The notes: generated by a model from the sequence alone, not told the origin. Positions 7,621-16,774 are shown, numbered from the stretch's first letter. The stretch: DNA of 42,576 nucleotides from CAYVWB01 sp964455395 (GCA_964455395.1 CAYVWB010000035.1:1-42576), one strand, 5' to 3'. Made by a program: numbers and translations.

Positions 7621-9904
7621 CGCACTTGGTGTAGCCGCAGCTCTGGCAGAGGAGGCAGCCTTCCTGGTAGGCGATCTCGCCGCCGCACTCGGGGCAGGCG
7701 TCCTTGTCCAGCAGGCTGGAGGCCTGTGGCGGGGGAGGCGTTTTCTCGTCCATATAGCGCGTGCGCAGCACCCACGCCACAGCGTCCGGAATGGAGAGGA
7801 GCATGCCTTTCTTGCGGAAGACGGGATGCTCGCCGCCGATGCCTTCCAGCTGGGTCACCACGTCTTCCACGGGAATGCCCGAGCGCAACGCCAGCGAGAC
7901 GAGCCGGCCGATGGCCTCGGCTTTTGCTGTGACGGAGCGGCCGGATTTCCCGATGGTCGCGAAGACTTCGAAGGGTCGGTCGTCCACCTCGTTGACGGTG
8001 AGGTAGAGCATGCCCAGTCCGGTACTGATTTTGCGGGTGAAGCCGTAGCAGACGTCCGGGCGGTCGCGCACCACCCTCACGCCGCGCGCTGCGGCTTCTT
8101 CCACCGCTTTCTGGCCGCCTTCGCCCGTACACAGCACCTGGCCGGTCTTGGAGCCGTCCCGGTAGACGGTGACGCCTTTCACGCCTTGGTGGTAGGCTTC
8201 CATGTAGATGGCGCGGATGTCGTCGCGGGTGGCGTGGTTGGGCAGGTTCACGGTCTTGGAGACGGCGTTGTCCGTGTGCCGCTGGAAGGCGGCCTGCATG
8301 GCGAGGTGCGCGCGGGGGGCGATGTCCATGGCGGTGCGGAAGACGGCGCGCAGGTCTTCCGGCGCGTCGAGGCCTTCAGCGAGGCGCCCCGCCGTGGCCA
8401 CATGATCCACCACGGCTTGTCGCGCTGTCTGGTCCGGCATGGCGCGTTCCAGCGCGCGTTGGAAGACGGGGTTCACCTCCGTGAAGGTCTCGTTGTCCAG
8501 AATGGTGCGGGTGAAGGCGAGGCCGAAGCATGGCTCCACGCCGGAGGAGCATCCCGCGAGGATGGAGAGTGTGCCCGTGGGCGCGATGGTGGTGGTGGTG
8601 GCGTTGCGGTAGGGGCCTTCGCCGCGCTGCTTGTAGACGCTGTCTTCATAGGCGGGGAAGGGGCCGCGCTCGGCGGCGAGCTCCGCGGAAGCCGCGCGGC
8701 TGGCCGTGCGGATGAGCTCCATGACGCGCTCTGCAGCCTGGAGGGCGATGGTGGAGTCATAGGGAATGCCCATTTCGTACAGGGCGTCGGCCCAGCCCAT
8801 CACGCCCAGGCCTATCTTGCGATTGCGGCGCACCGTGGCCTCGATGGGTTCCAGCGGATAGACCGAGGCGTCAATGACGTCGTCCAGAAAGCGCACGGCC
8901 AGGGCCGTGTCCCTGGCGAGGGCGTCTTCGTCCATGCAAGGACCTTCAGGGGTCCTTCGCACATATTTCGCCAGGTTCAACGAACCGAGGTTGCAGGCTT
9001 CGTAGGGCAGCAGGGGTTGTTCGCCGCAGGGGTTGGTGGCCTCCATTTCGCCTTGGGCGGGGGTGGGGTTGTCCCTGTTGATGCGATCCAGGAAGACGAT
9101 GCCGGGGTCGCCGCTGGCCCAGGCCTTGTCCACCAACAGGTCGAAGACGTCCTTGGCGTTGAGACGGCCGCGCACGGCGCCGTCGCGGGGGTCGATCAGC
9201 TCGTAGGCGTCGCCGCGCTCCACCTGCTCCATGAACGCCTGGGTAAGCGCCACGGAGAGGTTGAAGTTGTTGAACTCGCCTTCCTTTTCCTTGGCTTTGA
9301 TGAACTCCAGGATGTCCGGGTGGTCCACCCGCAGAATGCCCATGTTCGCGCCGCGGCGCACCCCGCCTTGCTTGATCTGCTCCGTGGCGGTGTTGAAGAT
9401 GCGCATGAAGGAGAGCGGCCCCGAAGCACCCCCCCCCGTGGTGCCCACGCGGCTGTTCTGCGGCCGCAGCCGGGAGAAGGCGAATCCCGTGCCCCCGCCG
9501 GACTTGTGGATGAGCGCGGCGTGCTTCAGGGTGTCGAAGATGGCCTCGATGGAATCCTCCACCGGCAGCACGAAACATGCGGCAAGCTGACCCAGGGGCC
9601 CGCCAGCGTTCATCAGGGTAGGCGAGTTGGGCAGGAACCGACCTTCCACCATGCACTCGTAGAAAGCCCGCGCCAAGGCGTCCGGCCGCCACGGGCTTCG
9701 AGGATAGCGCGCCTCCTGCGCAGCCACATGCGCCGCCACACGCCAGAAGAGCTCCATGGGCGTCTCCATGGGGTCGCCATGTTCGTCCTTGCGCAGGTAG
9801 CGACGGCGCAGCACCGTCTCCGCATTGAGGGAGAGGACCGGTGCGGGAAGGTCCGCAGGCATGGCCGGCGGCGCGGCCGTGAAGGACTGAGGAACGCTCG
9901 TCAT
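7616..9904 (-). CDS. nrdJ: Adenosylcobalamin-dependent (class II) ribonucleoside-diphosphate reductase
   Basis: 762 residues. This enzyme reduces ribonucleotides to deoxyribonucleotides with a coenzyme B12-generated thiyl radical, without needing oxygen. Motifs: SPTLMNAGG and LAACFVLPVEDS (substrate-binding and redox Cys), GGGTGFAFSRLR, the active-site loop ATNPCGEQPLLPYEACNLGS with the radical Cys, and APTGTLSILAGCSSGVEP. The C-terminus carries a zinc-ribbon-like tail (CPECG, then CLLCQSCGYTKCG) typical of long NrdJ proteins. I chose the ATG at 9904 because CGGAG lies seven bases upstream; in-frame ATGs at 9946 and 9970 have no such site. It depends on cobalamin, and cobS lies about 3.6 kb away. 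Confidence 0.93.
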   Translation of the reverse strand: MTSVPQSFTAAPPAMPADLPAPVLSLNAETVLRRRYLRKDEHGDPMETPMELFWRVAAHVAAQEARYPRSPWRPDALARAFYECMVEGRFLPNSPTLMNAGGPLGQLAACFVLPVEDSIEAIFDTLKHAALIHKSGGGTGFAFSRLRPQNSRVGTTGGGASGPLSFMRIFNTATEQIKQGGVRRGANMGILRVDHPDILEFIKAKEKEGEFNNFNLSVALTQAFMEQVERGDAYELIDPRDGAVRGRLNAKDVFDLLVDKAWASGDPGIVFLDRINRDNPTPAQGEMEATNPCGEQPLLPYEACNLGSLNLAKYVRRTPEGPCMDEDALARDTALAVRFLDDVIDASVYPLEPIEATVRRNRKIGLGVMGWADALYEMGIPYDSTIALQAAERVMELIRTASRAASAELAAERGPFPAYEDSVYKQRGEGPYRNATTTTIAPTGTLSILAGCSSGVEPCFGLAFTRTILDNETFTEVNPVFQRALERAMPDQTARQAVVDHVATAGRLAEGLDAPEDLRAVFRTAMDIAPRAHLAMQAAFQRHTDNAVSKTVNLPNHATRDDIRAIYMEAYHQGVKGVTVYRDGSKTGQVLCTGEGGQKAVEEAAARGVRVVRDRPDVCYGFTRKISTGLGMLYLTVNEVDDRPFEVFATIGKSGRSVTAKAEAIGRLVSLALRSGIPVEDVVTQLEGIGGEHPVFRKKGMLLSIPDAVAWVLRTRYMDEKTPPPPQASSLLDKDACPECGGEIAYQEGCLLCQSCGYTKCG

Positions 9905-10003
9905 GGGCGGCTCCGTGGAGTCTCGGTGAGGATGATCGGGAAACATCGCGGGGACTGTATCTGCGCGCACATGCGCGGGGGGAGCGGCTCGCGCGGATTC
10001 TTA

Positions 10004-10048
10004 GTCGCACGGTCTCGTGGTCTCGTAATCGCGCGGTCTCGTGGTCGC
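10004..10048. repeat. Tandem CGCxCGGTCTCGTGGTC repeat in the nrdJ leader
   Basis: Two copies of a 21-base unit (10004-10024 and 10028-10048) that differ at few positions. The unit also resembles 2717-2737. The block falls at or near the predicted 5' end of the nrdJ transcript. Confidence 0.6.
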
Positions 10049-10058
10049 AACGCACTCC

Positions 10059-10087
10059 ATCGTATTGCTGTTCGATGCCGGCATCAA
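10059..10087 (-). promoter_or_regulatory. Possible sigma-70 promoter for nrdJ
   Basis: On the - strand TTGATG (10087-10082), a 17-base spacer and TACGAT (10064-10059). It would give a leader of about 150 nt that includes the repeat block at 10004-10048. I could not recognise a B12 riboswitch box in this leader. Confidence 0.4.
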
Positions 10088-10113
10088 GCCCGGGATCCAG
10101 CCTCATCCGGAGA

Positions 10114-10133
10114 AAGCGCCCCACAAAGGCGCC
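10114..10133 (-). terminator. Weak hairpin after pyrC
   Basis: GCGCC and GGCGC arms separated by about seven bases, followed on the - strand by TTTCT. The stem is only five to six pairs. It lies about 50 bp after the pyrC stop and before the nrdJ promoter, so the position suits a terminator. Confidence 0.3.
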
Positions 10134-10178
10134 CAGCCGCAGCCAAGCGCTCCGCGGACGCTCCGGAAAGCGCGTGCA

Positions 10179-11440
10179 TCAGAACAACTTGGCGCCAGCG
10201 ACGTAGTGGTGAACCACGCGGCCGTGGAGAGGCTGGCCGAGAAGGGGCGTGTTGGCGCTCTTGGAGCGCATGGTCTCCGGACCCACGGTCCAGACAGCGT
10301 CGGGATCGAAGAGGAAGAAGTCAGCCGGGTCGCCGGGCTCGAAGCGGTTGACAGGCACGCCGAAGGCGGCGGCAGGGCTCGTGGTCCACGCGCGGAGGAA
10401 GGCCTCCTCCTTCAAGCGGCCGGCGGCCACGAGGCCCCACGTCACGCTCAGGGCTGTGTCCAGCCCGGAAATGCCGAAGGGAGCCTTGTCGAACTCCACT
10501 TCCTTCTCGTGCGCCGCGTGGGGCGCATGGTCCGTGGCGAGGATGTCCACAACGCCGGCGTTGAGCGCATCGAGCAACGCGGCCTGGTCCTCAGCGGTCC
10601 GCAAGGGCGGGTTCACCTTGGCGTTGGCGTCGTAGCCGCGCACGGCTTCTTCGGTCAGGGTAAGGAAGTGGGGGCACGTCTCCGCCGTGACGGGGACACC
10701 CTTCTCCTTGGCCCAGGCGATGAGCTCCACGCCTTGGCGGCAGCTCACGTGGGCGATGTGCATGGGAATATCGAGATAGCGCGCAAGCTGGATGTCCCGA
10801 GCTATTTNNNNNNNNNNGCCCAGGGCTGGCCCTTCAAGCCAAGCTCGCCGGAAAGCGCTGATTCGTTCATCACGCCGTCCCGGGCCAGGGCGGGGTCTTC
10901 GCAGTGGTCGATGACGACGCGGCCCAGATCATGGGCGTATTCCATGGCGCGACGCATCATCTCGGAGGAGGCGACAGGCATGCCGTCGTTGGAAAACGCG
11001 ACGCAGCCGGCCTCGGCCAGCTCGGCCATGGGCGCCAGCTCTTGTCCCGCCAGGCCGCGCGTCAGTGCGCCCACAGGGTGCAGCCGGGGCCCTTTGGGGT
11101 GCGCTTGGCGCGCGCGCTCAAGCATGTACGAGGTGATGGCGGCGTCGTCATTCACGGGGGTCGTGTTCGCCATGCAGAAGACGGCGCCGAAGCCGCCGTG
11201 CGCCGCAGCCTCCAGGCCGGTGGCGATGTCTTCCTTCCACTCCTGACCGGGGTCGCGGAAATGGGCGTGGCAATCCACCAGGCTGGGCAGCAGAGTCAAA
11301 CTCTTGGCGTCCACCACTCGAGCGCCTTCGTAGCGCGCTGCCGGGTCGTAAGGCTTCAGCTCCAGCACGCGGCCTTTGCGGATGAAAAGTTCCACAGCCC
11401 GGCCGCGCCAGCGCGCGCCGCGGATGATGCAATCAGGCAT
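10179..11440 (-). CDS. pyrC: Dihydroorotase, interrupted by an assembly gap
   Basis: Cyclises carbamoyl-aspartate to dihydroorotate, the third step of pyrimidine synthesis. The N-terminal half has the metal-binding DCHAHFRDPGQ; the C-terminal half has HIAHVS, AETCPHF and the catalytic Asp in ATDHAPH. GGAGGT just upstream sets the start at 11440. Ten Ns at 10808-10817 split the gene. The two halves are out of frame by the literal N count, but both are intact and continue logically (from GLKGQPW to IARDIQLARYLDIP), so I treat this as a gap of unknown length and not a mutation. The start overlaps the end of pyrB by 8 bases, so the two genes form an operon. Confidence 0.9.
10808..10817. other. 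Assembly gap (10 N) inside pyrC
   Basis: A run of ten N. Comparison with the usual dihydroorotase sequence suggests that only a handful of residues are missing between the two halves. Confidence 0.95.
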
Positions 11441-12437
11441 GGGGGACCTCCGCGCCGGTCGGCGGACCGGCATGTCCGTCCCGACCCTCGTGGCCTCCGG
11501 CAGGACGAGTGACGTAGAGAAAGAGAATGGCCATGCGCACGGCCACGCCGGCGGCCACCTGGTTCAACACCAGGGACTCGGGCGCGTCCGCCAAGGCGGA
11601 GGCGATCTCTACGCCCCGGTTCATGGGACCTGGGTGCAGCACCTTGGCGTCGGGATTGGCCAACGCCATGGCTGCAGGCGTCAGGCAGAATCGCCGGGAA
11701 TATTCGCGCAAATCCGGCAGCAGGCCGGCGGCCTGGCGTTCCAGCTGGAGCCGCAAGCACATGACGGCGTCGGCGCCGCGAGCGGCTTCCCGCAGGTCCG
11801 CGTGGACCTCCACGGGCCAAGACGCAACCCCTGCCGGCAGCAGGGTGCGGGGCGCGCAGAGCCGCACCGTGGCGCCCAGCGTGGTGAGCAGCTTGACGTT
11901 GGAGCGAGCCACCCGGCTGTGCGCGATATCCCCGAGAATGGTCACCGTCTTGCCGGCGAAGTCGCCCCACTGTTCGCGCAGGGTGAAGGCGTCCAGCAGA
12001 GCCTGGGTGGGGTGTCCACGCCAGCCGTCGCCGGCGTTGATGATGGCGCAGCCGAGTCGCCGGGCGAGGAAATCCGCCGCGCCGCTGGAGCTGTGGCGGA
12101 TGACGATGGCGTCCGGGTTCATGGCTTCCAGGGTCAGCGCGGTGTCCTTGAGGCTCTCGCCTTTGACCAGACTGGAACCGCTGCCGCCCAGGGAGAAGGT
12201 GTCCGCGGAGAGGCGCTTGCCGGCCATGTCGAAGGACGTTTTGGTGCGGGTGGAGGGTTCCGCGAAGAAAAGCACCACGCTGCGACCCTTGAGGGTCGGA
12301 ACCTTCTTGACCTGACGGGTGTTGATCTCCTGGAAGTAGGTGGCGGCGTCGAGAATATGGAGGATCTCCTGCGCGGAGAAGCGGGCGACGTCGATGAGAT
12401 CCTTGTGCGGCCAAGGCTTGTGTTGGGTGTCGTGCAT
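11433..12437 (-). CDS. pyrB: Aspartate carbamoyltransferase catalytic subunit
   Basis: 334 residues. Condenses carbamoyl phosphate with aspartate, the committed step of pyrimidine synthesis. The carbamoyl-phosphate loop FAEPSTRTKTSF, the Ser/Lys loop around SLVKGESLKDT, VIRHSSSGAADFLA and the late motif VLHPGPMNRGVEI are all present. An in-frame extension upstream has no homology-like character, so the start is set at MHDTQHKPW. No regulatory subunit (pyrI) is seen. The 3' end overlaps the start of pyrC by 8 bases. The last 20 residues, rich in Gly, His and Pro, look like a poorly conserved tail. Confidence 0.92.
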   Translation of the reverse strand: MHDTQHKPWPHKDLIDVARFSAQEILHILDAATYFQEINTRQVKKVPTLKGRSVVLFFAEPSTRTKTSFDMAGKRLSADTFSLGGSGSSLVKGESLKDTALTLEAMNPDAIVIRHSSSGAADFLARRLGCAIINAGDGWRGHPTQALLDAFTLREQWGDFAGKTVTILGDIAHSRVARSNVKLLTTLGATVRLCAPRTLLPAGVASWPVEVHADLREAARGADAVMCLRLQLERQAAGLLPDLREYSRRFCLTPAAMALANPDAKVLHPGPMNRGVEIASALADAPESLVLNQVAAGVAVRMAILFLYVTRPAGGHEGRDGHAGPPTGAEVPHA

Positions 12438-12564
12438 GGTCCGTAGAGCGTGGTTGAACCTTGGTGACCTGGGTGAAACCGGGCGAACCAGTTGCGCGCT
12501 CGGCAGGCGGCCTCGACTCCTGGCGCCCTGGGCGCTTGATCCGGCGATCCGACAAATTCGGACG

Positions 12565-12593
12565 ATGCTACACCGTCTTTCCGGGATTTCCAA
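12565..12593 (-). promoter_or_regulatory. Possible sigma-70 promoter for pyrBC
   Basis: On the - strand TTGGAA (12593-12588), 17 bases, TAGCAT (12570-12565). The leader of about 120 nt contains a GCGCCC-A-GGGCGC dyad near 12528, which might matter for regulation. The rest of the 311-bp gap (12438-12748) holds no gene I can support. One lone DnaA-box-like TTTTCCACA at 12667-12675 is probably chance. Confidence 0.35.
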
Positions 12594-12748
12594 GTGTCGC
12601 GAAAGAGATTTCTTTCCATGAAACGCAACCTGACCGCAATAGGTTATCAGGCTGCTGAACACCCTGTTTTCCACAGGCATTTGATTGCGGTTTGATTGTG
12701 ATTACAGAAATCGCAGCAATGAAGTCGGTTTGGCGAGGTCTTGGCGGT

Positions 12749-13498
12749 TCAGAGCACACAAACCGCAGCCAAAGTCCCTGTTTCCGCAATGATTACCGCA
12801 GCGCCAAGGAAGTCCCCGTTCATGGCGCCTTGGCTGCGAGCCAAGCAGTGGAGGGACTTCATGGTGATAACGGCGAAGACGGCGGCCAGCGCCGCACCCT
12901 GTACATCCGCAACCAGAACGCCACCAAGAATCGCAACAAACGCGGACACGGCGACGGCTCGCAGCGTTGCGCCGCCCAGAAAGGCCTGCGCCAAACCGGG
13001 GCGGCCCAGATCGCGGCCCAGCCACGCCAGCGCCGCCGCCGTGGCGCGTCCTGCAGCCGGCGCCCAGACGAGCCACATCCACCCGCCCGCCAGCACGGCC
13101 TCCCGCGCCAAAAGCGTCTGCGCCGCCACGAACAACGCGACGCCAAGCACGGCGAACGCGCCGGCGCGGCTGTCCTTCATGATGCTCCAGAAGCGCTCGC
13201 CCCGCGCGCCCGAGCCCCAGGCGTCGGCGAGATCCGCCAAGCCGTCCCAATGCAGGCCGCGGGTGAGCCAAGTCAGCAAGAAGACCCACGCCAGCCCGGC
13301 CGTGGCGGCCTGTGCGGAGGAAGGGCCGTCCGGCGTCAGGAGTGAGAACGCCGCCGCCGGCGCCGCCGCCAGCGCGCCCACGAGGAGCCCCGTGACGCCA
13401 AACCACGGCAGGGTGCGGCCCAGCGCTTCCGGCGTGACGGCCCGCGCCGGCCCCAGGCGAGTCAGAAAACCGAGGCAGCAGAGCAGATCTCGTATCAT
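12749..13498 (-). CDS. cobS: Adenosylcobinamide-GDP ribazoletransferase (cobalamin synthase)
   Basis: 249 residues, a polytopic membrane enzyme that joins adenosylcobinamide-GDP to alpha-ribazole in the last part of B12 synthesis. The two cytosolic motifs of the family are visible: RGLHWDGLADLADAWGSG, with its acidic metal-binding residues, and GAMNGDFLGA near the C-terminus. Five to seven Ala/Leu/Val-rich membrane helices surround them. The ATG overlaps the stop of the upstream SAM-hydrolase gene (ATGA, 4 bases), so translation is coupled. The product supports nrdJ, which needs coenzyme B12. Confidence 0.9.
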   Translation of the reverse strand: MIRDLLCCLGFLTRLGPARAVTPEALGRTLPWFGVTGLLVGALAAAPAAAFSLLTPDGPSSAQAATAGLAWVFLLTWLTRGLHWDGLADLADAWGSGARGERFWSIMKDSRAGAFAVLGVALFVAAQTLLAREAVLAGGWMWLVWAPAAGRATAAALAWLGRDLGRPGLAQAFLGGATLRAVAVSAFVAILGGVLVADVQGAALAAVFAVITMKSLHCLARSQGAMNGDFLGAAVIIAETGTLAAVCVL

Positions 13499-14349
13499 CT
13501 CAAGGGGTTCCTTGCCGTTGGCGCCAGGCGCAACACGTCCCCCGGCCGCACGCTCAGGCGCGCCGCAGCCGAGCCCTGGTTCACCGCAAGCTCCAGCCGG
13601 CCCTGGCTGCCGGCCAGGAGTCCCAAGACGTCAGACGGAAGCTCGGCGTAGGTCCGCACCACGCGCGCCTCCATGGCGTCGTCTCGCACGAGGACACGCA
13701 CGCCGGGCCACCCCGCGAGGCGGGTCAGTTCGGTTGCGGAGGTGGCGAGCACGACGTTGCCGAAGCGGTCCACATGCGCCACGGAGGTCTCCCCGCCGTG
13801 GTCGTCCAGCATGGCGGAACCGCGCAGGCACGGCAGCCGTACGGCGTGGGCGGGGTCCATGGGGCGACCCAGCGCTTCCGGCGTTGCGCCGAGGGCCAGA
13901 CGCCCGGCCAGGGGTGCGAAGAGGTCGCGACCGTGGAATGTGGCGGAGATGGCGTCATCAGCCACGGTTTGCGTCACGAAGGGAGCCATGTCCCATGCCT
14001 GTGCAGCCGGATCGTCATCGAGAATCGACGTCAGCAGACCGTTGTCAGGCGCCACGAAGCGTCGGCCGCGGCTCTGTACGACGAGAGTCCCGCGCGCCGT
14101 GCCCACGCCCGGGTCCACCACGCAACAGAATACCGCGCCCGGGGGGAACCACGGGGCCGTGGCTTCCAGGAGGAACGCGGCCTGCGCCACGGCCTGAGGC
14201 GCGACCTCGTGGGTGACATCCACGATGGCTATGGGGGTGACCGCCATGCCCAGGAGCACGCCCTTCATCTGCGCGACGTAGGGGTCGGCGAGGCCGAAAT
14301 CCGTCAGCAAGGCGATTGTCGGGACGCCGTCCTGCGCTGGAGTATGCAT
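13495..14349 (-). CDS. SAM hydrolase/SAM-dependent halogenase family protein (former DUF62)
   Basis: 284 residues. The family includes fluorinase, chlorinase and, most commonly, S-adenosylmethionine hydrolase, which splits SAM to adenosine and methionine. Motifs: LLTDFGLADPYVAQMKG at the N-terminus, THEVAP, DPGVGTARG, APDNGLL, FHGRDLFAP and VDRFGNVVLA. The halide-type specificity loop cannot be judged by eye; hydrolase is the default. The start at MHTPAQDG is the first one giving the family-typical N-terminus. It overlaps cobS by four bases. Linkage to a cobalamin gene is of interest because adenosyl transfer features in both. Confidence 0.85.
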   Translation of the reverse strand: MHTPAQDGVPTIALLTDFGLADPYVAQMKGVLLGMAVTPIAIVDVTHEVAPQAVAQAAFLLEATAPWFPPGAVFCCVVDPGVGTARGTLVVQSRGRRFVAPDNGLLTSILDDDPAAQAWDMAPFVTQTVADDAISATFHGRDLFAPLAGRLALGATPEALGRPMDPAHAVRLPCLRGSAMLDDHGGETSVAHVDRFGNVVLATSATELTRLAGWPGVRVLVRDDAMEARVVRTYAELPSDVLGLLAGSQGRLELAVNQGSAAARLSVRPGDVLRLAPTARNPLR

Positions 14350-14433
14350 GGCGCATGGGTAGCGCGAACCGCGACGGCGCGCAAGGCGTCTTTCCGGAAT
14401 GCTGACGGTGTGGCGCGACGGGAGCGTCACGCG

Positions 14434-15282
14434 TCAGACTTCGTGTTCGCGCAGCGCCTGGAGGAGAAGGTCGCGCGCCAGGTCCGGGGGGCAGGCGCGG
14501 CCTGTCCAGAGGCGTTGCTGGGCCCGGGCCTGCTCGATGAACATGGCGAGACCGTCGATGATGCGGCAGCCGGCGCGGCGGGCGTCCAGGAGGAGGCGGG
14601 TGCGCAGGGGGTTGTAGACGATGTCGTAGACCAGGCACTTGGGCTGCAGGGCCTCGGCTGGCCACGGGGAGACATCGCAGAGGTCGCCGGCCATGCCCAT
14701 AGGCGTGGTGTTGATGAGGAGGTCCGGCTGGGCGTCCACGCGCTCGTCCCAGGGAACGACCTCCACGTCGAACGCCTCGGCCAGGGCCTCTGCGCGTTCG
14801 CGGGAGCGGTTCGAGATGGCGACATGAGGGACCTTCAGCTCGGTCAACGCGGTGAGTGCTGCGCGGGCTGCGCCGCCGGCGCCAAGCACGAGCGCACGCG
14901 TCGGGTCGACGCCGGCTTCTTGAAGCGGGGCCAGCAGACCGTCCACGTCGGTGTTGTCGCCGACGAGACGGTCCTCGCGCCAGAAGAGGGTGTTCACCGC
15001 GCCTGCGCGCTGCGCCCGCGGGGTGGTCTCGTCCAGGAAGGGAGTCACGGCCTCCTTGTGGGGGATGGTCACGGAAAGGCCGGCGAGGCGGAGGAGGCGG
15101 ACGGCGTCCATGAAGCGAGACAGGTTGTCCGGGTGGATGTCCCACGCCATATAGACGGCGGGCGTCGCTTCGCGCTGGAAACTCCAGTTGTGCAGGGCCG
15201 GACTCAGGCTGTGGCCCACGGGATGGCCCAACAGGCCATAGCACCGGCGGGGTATGACGAAGGTGGGCGAGGGGTACGGCAT
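14434..15282 (-). CDS. aroE: Shikimate dehydrogenase
   Basis: 282 residues, the usual length. Reduces 3-dehydroshikimate to shikimate with NADPH in aromatic amino acid synthesis. Evidence: the shikimate-binding GHPVGHSLSPALHN, the catalytic Lys in LSVTIPHKEAV, the Asp in GDNTDVDGLL, the nucleotide fold GAGGAARAALT, and the NTTPMGM segment. It is followed after 84 bp by the SAM hydrolase gene in the same direction. No other aro gene is nearby. Confidence 0.93.
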   Translation of the reverse strand: MPYPSPTFVIPRRCYGLLGHPVGHSLSPALHNWSFQREATPAVYMAWDIHPDNLSRFMDAVRLLRLAGLSVTIPHKEAVTPFLDETTPRAQRAGAVNTLFWREDRLVGDNTDVDGLLAPLQEAGVDPTRALVLGAGGAARAALTALTELKVPHVAISNRSRERAEALAEAFDVEVVPWDERVDAQPDLLINTTPMGMAGDLCDVSPWPAEALQPKCLVYDIVYNPLRTRLLLDARRAGCRIIDGLAMFIEQARAQQRLWTGRACPPDLARDLLLQALREHEV

Positions 15283-15428
15283 GAGTCGGCTCGCAAGGAG
15301 TCAGTGGTGCGCTGGAGCATGCGTTCCAGAGAGGCCGGAGGCGCTTGGCCGGGCGTTGGTGCGGGCGGGCGGCCGGTGCGGCGCTGCGCCTCCGTCTCTT
15401 GCAGATGACGCGGTTGACGCAAGGGGCG

Positions 15429-15992
15429 TCACGCGGTTTGCATGGCCTCGGCGGCGTGTTTGGCGCCGGCCTGCAGGGCTGCGGCGTTCTTGGGGATGAG
15501 GTGCGCGTAGTGCGGGGCGATGACTTGGTCGAGGCTCTCCTGCACGGCTTCCAGAGGCAGCGCGCCGGTGGCTTGCACGTACGCGCCCAGAGCCACCATG
15601 TTGGCCATCTTCACCGTGCCCACGGCGTCGGCGATGTCGTTGGCCGGGACGAAGACCGTACGCACCCGATCGGTCTCGGCCAGCTCCGGCTCCACCAGGG
15701 AACTGTTGACGATCTGCACGCCGCCGTCCTGCAAGGTGGGCTGGAATTTGTCCAGGGAAGGCCGGTTCATGATGATGAGGGAGTGGGGTCTGCGGATGAC
15801 GGGGGAGCCTATCTCCTCGTCCGCCAACACCACGGTGCAGTTCGCCGTGCCGCCGCGCATCTCCGGGCCGTAGACGGGGAGGTATGTCACGCGACGGCCG
15901 GCTTGCATGCCGGCGTACGCCAGCAGGTTGCCGATCAGCATGACGCCTTGGCCGCCGAATCCGGCGATGATCACGTCCTGATAGAAAGCCAT
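15429..15992 (-). CDS. 2-oxoacid:ferredoxin oxidoreductase, gamma subunit
   Basis: 187 residues. Gamma subunit of a four-subunit 2-oxoacid:ferredoxin oxidoreductase (KorC/VorC type). Typical features: VIIAGFGGQGVMLIGN at the N-terminus, PVYGPEMRGGTANC and the C-terminal helical part. AAGGAGA seven bases before the ATG supports the start. It is the last gene of the operon ferredoxin-alpha-beta-gamma, 21 bases after the beta subunit. The 146 bp between this gene and aroE show no gene or clear terminator. Confidence 0.88.
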   Translation of the reverse strand: MAFYQDVIIAGFGGQGVMLIGNLLAYAGMQAGRRVTYLPVYGPEMRGGTANCTVVLADEEIGSPVIRRPHSLIIMNRPSLDKFQPTLQDGGVQIVNSSLVEPELAETDRVRTVFVPANDIADAVGTVKMANMVALGAYVQATGALPLEAVQESLDQVIAPHYAHLIPKNAAALQAGAKHAAEAMQTA

Positions 15993-16013
15993 GGCGGGTC
16001 TCCTTGGGCGCGG

Positions 16014-16774
16014 TTATTGCGCGTTGGCGACGTCCTTGAAGACGCCGAGGGGGAAAGCCGGGATCATCTCCTCCGCCACGCGGCGGTTGGCTTGGACCGG
16101 AGTCATGCGCCAGTTGGTGGGGCACGCCGAGAGCAGCTCCACGAAGCCGAAGCCGCGATCTTCCGTCTGGCACTGGAACGCCTGGAGCATGGCGCGCTTG
16201 GCGTGCAGGATGTGCTTCATGGTGTCCGTGGCCACACGGGCGCTGTAGGCTACGCCGCCCAGGCTGGCCATGATCTCCGCCATGCGGATGGGACCGCCCT
16301 CGTTGCGTTCGCAGCGGCCGCCGGGGCAGGTGGTGGTCTTCTGGCCCACCAGGGTGGTGGGAGCCATCTGCCCGCCTGTCATGCCGTAGACGGTGTTGTT
16401 GACGAACACCACGCTGATGCGCTCGCCACGGTTGGCTGCGTGCATGATCTCGGCCATGCCGATGGAGGCGAGGTCGCCATCCCCTTGATACGTGAACACG
16501 AACTTGTCCTTGCGCGCGCGCTTGACGCCTGTGGCCACGGCGGGAGCCCGGCCGTGCGGCGCTTCCACGGAGTCCACATGCAGATAGTTGTAGATGAAGA
16601 CGGAGCAGCCGATGGAGGCCACGCAGATGGTCTCGTCCACCAGGCCGAGCTCCTGCAGGCAGTCCGCCACCAGGCGATGGGCGATGCCGTGGTGGCAGCC
16701 GGGGCAATAATGCGTGGCCCGGTCCACCAGCACGTCNNNNNNNNNNAAGCGTCTTTTTCGAGAACGGTGGTCAT
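16014..16774 (-). CDS. 2-oxoacid:ferredoxin oxidoreductase, beta (TPP-binding) subunit, interrupted by an assembly gap
   Basis: Carries thiamine diphosphate and a 4Fe-4S cluster. The cluster cysteines (YCPGCHHG, IGCSVF, GGRCERN) and the TPP/Mg motif GDGDLASIGMAEIMHAANRG followed by NNTVYGMTGGQ are intact. Ten Ns (16737-16746) separate the first nine codons (MTTVLEKDA) from the rest; the frame shift across them reflects the arbitrary gap length. The ATG overlaps the stop of the alpha subunit by four bases. Confidence 0.87.
16737..16746. other. Assembly gap (10 N) inside the beta subunit gene
   Basis: A run of ten N close to the 5' end of the gene. True length is unknown. Confidence 0.95.

Noticed and set aside
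7453..7932. Small + strand ORF with a GGAGAGG-like ribosome site near 7470.
   Set aside because: Most of it is opposite to nrdJ, and it reads repeat-derived Arg/Ser-rich sequence with no family features.
9905..10175. A cobalamin riboswitch in the nrdJ leader.
   Set aside because: I could not find the B12 box or a matching fold; the leader contains simple repeats instead.
12667..12675. DnaA box TTTTCCACA as a sign of an origin.
   Set aside because: It is alone, with no cluster of boxes, AT-rich unwinding segment or dnaA/dnaN genes.
10808..16746. Frameshifts in pyrC and the 2-oxoacid oxidoreductase beta subunit.
   Set aside because: Both coincide with runs of ten N of unknown true length, and the reading frames on each side are intact.
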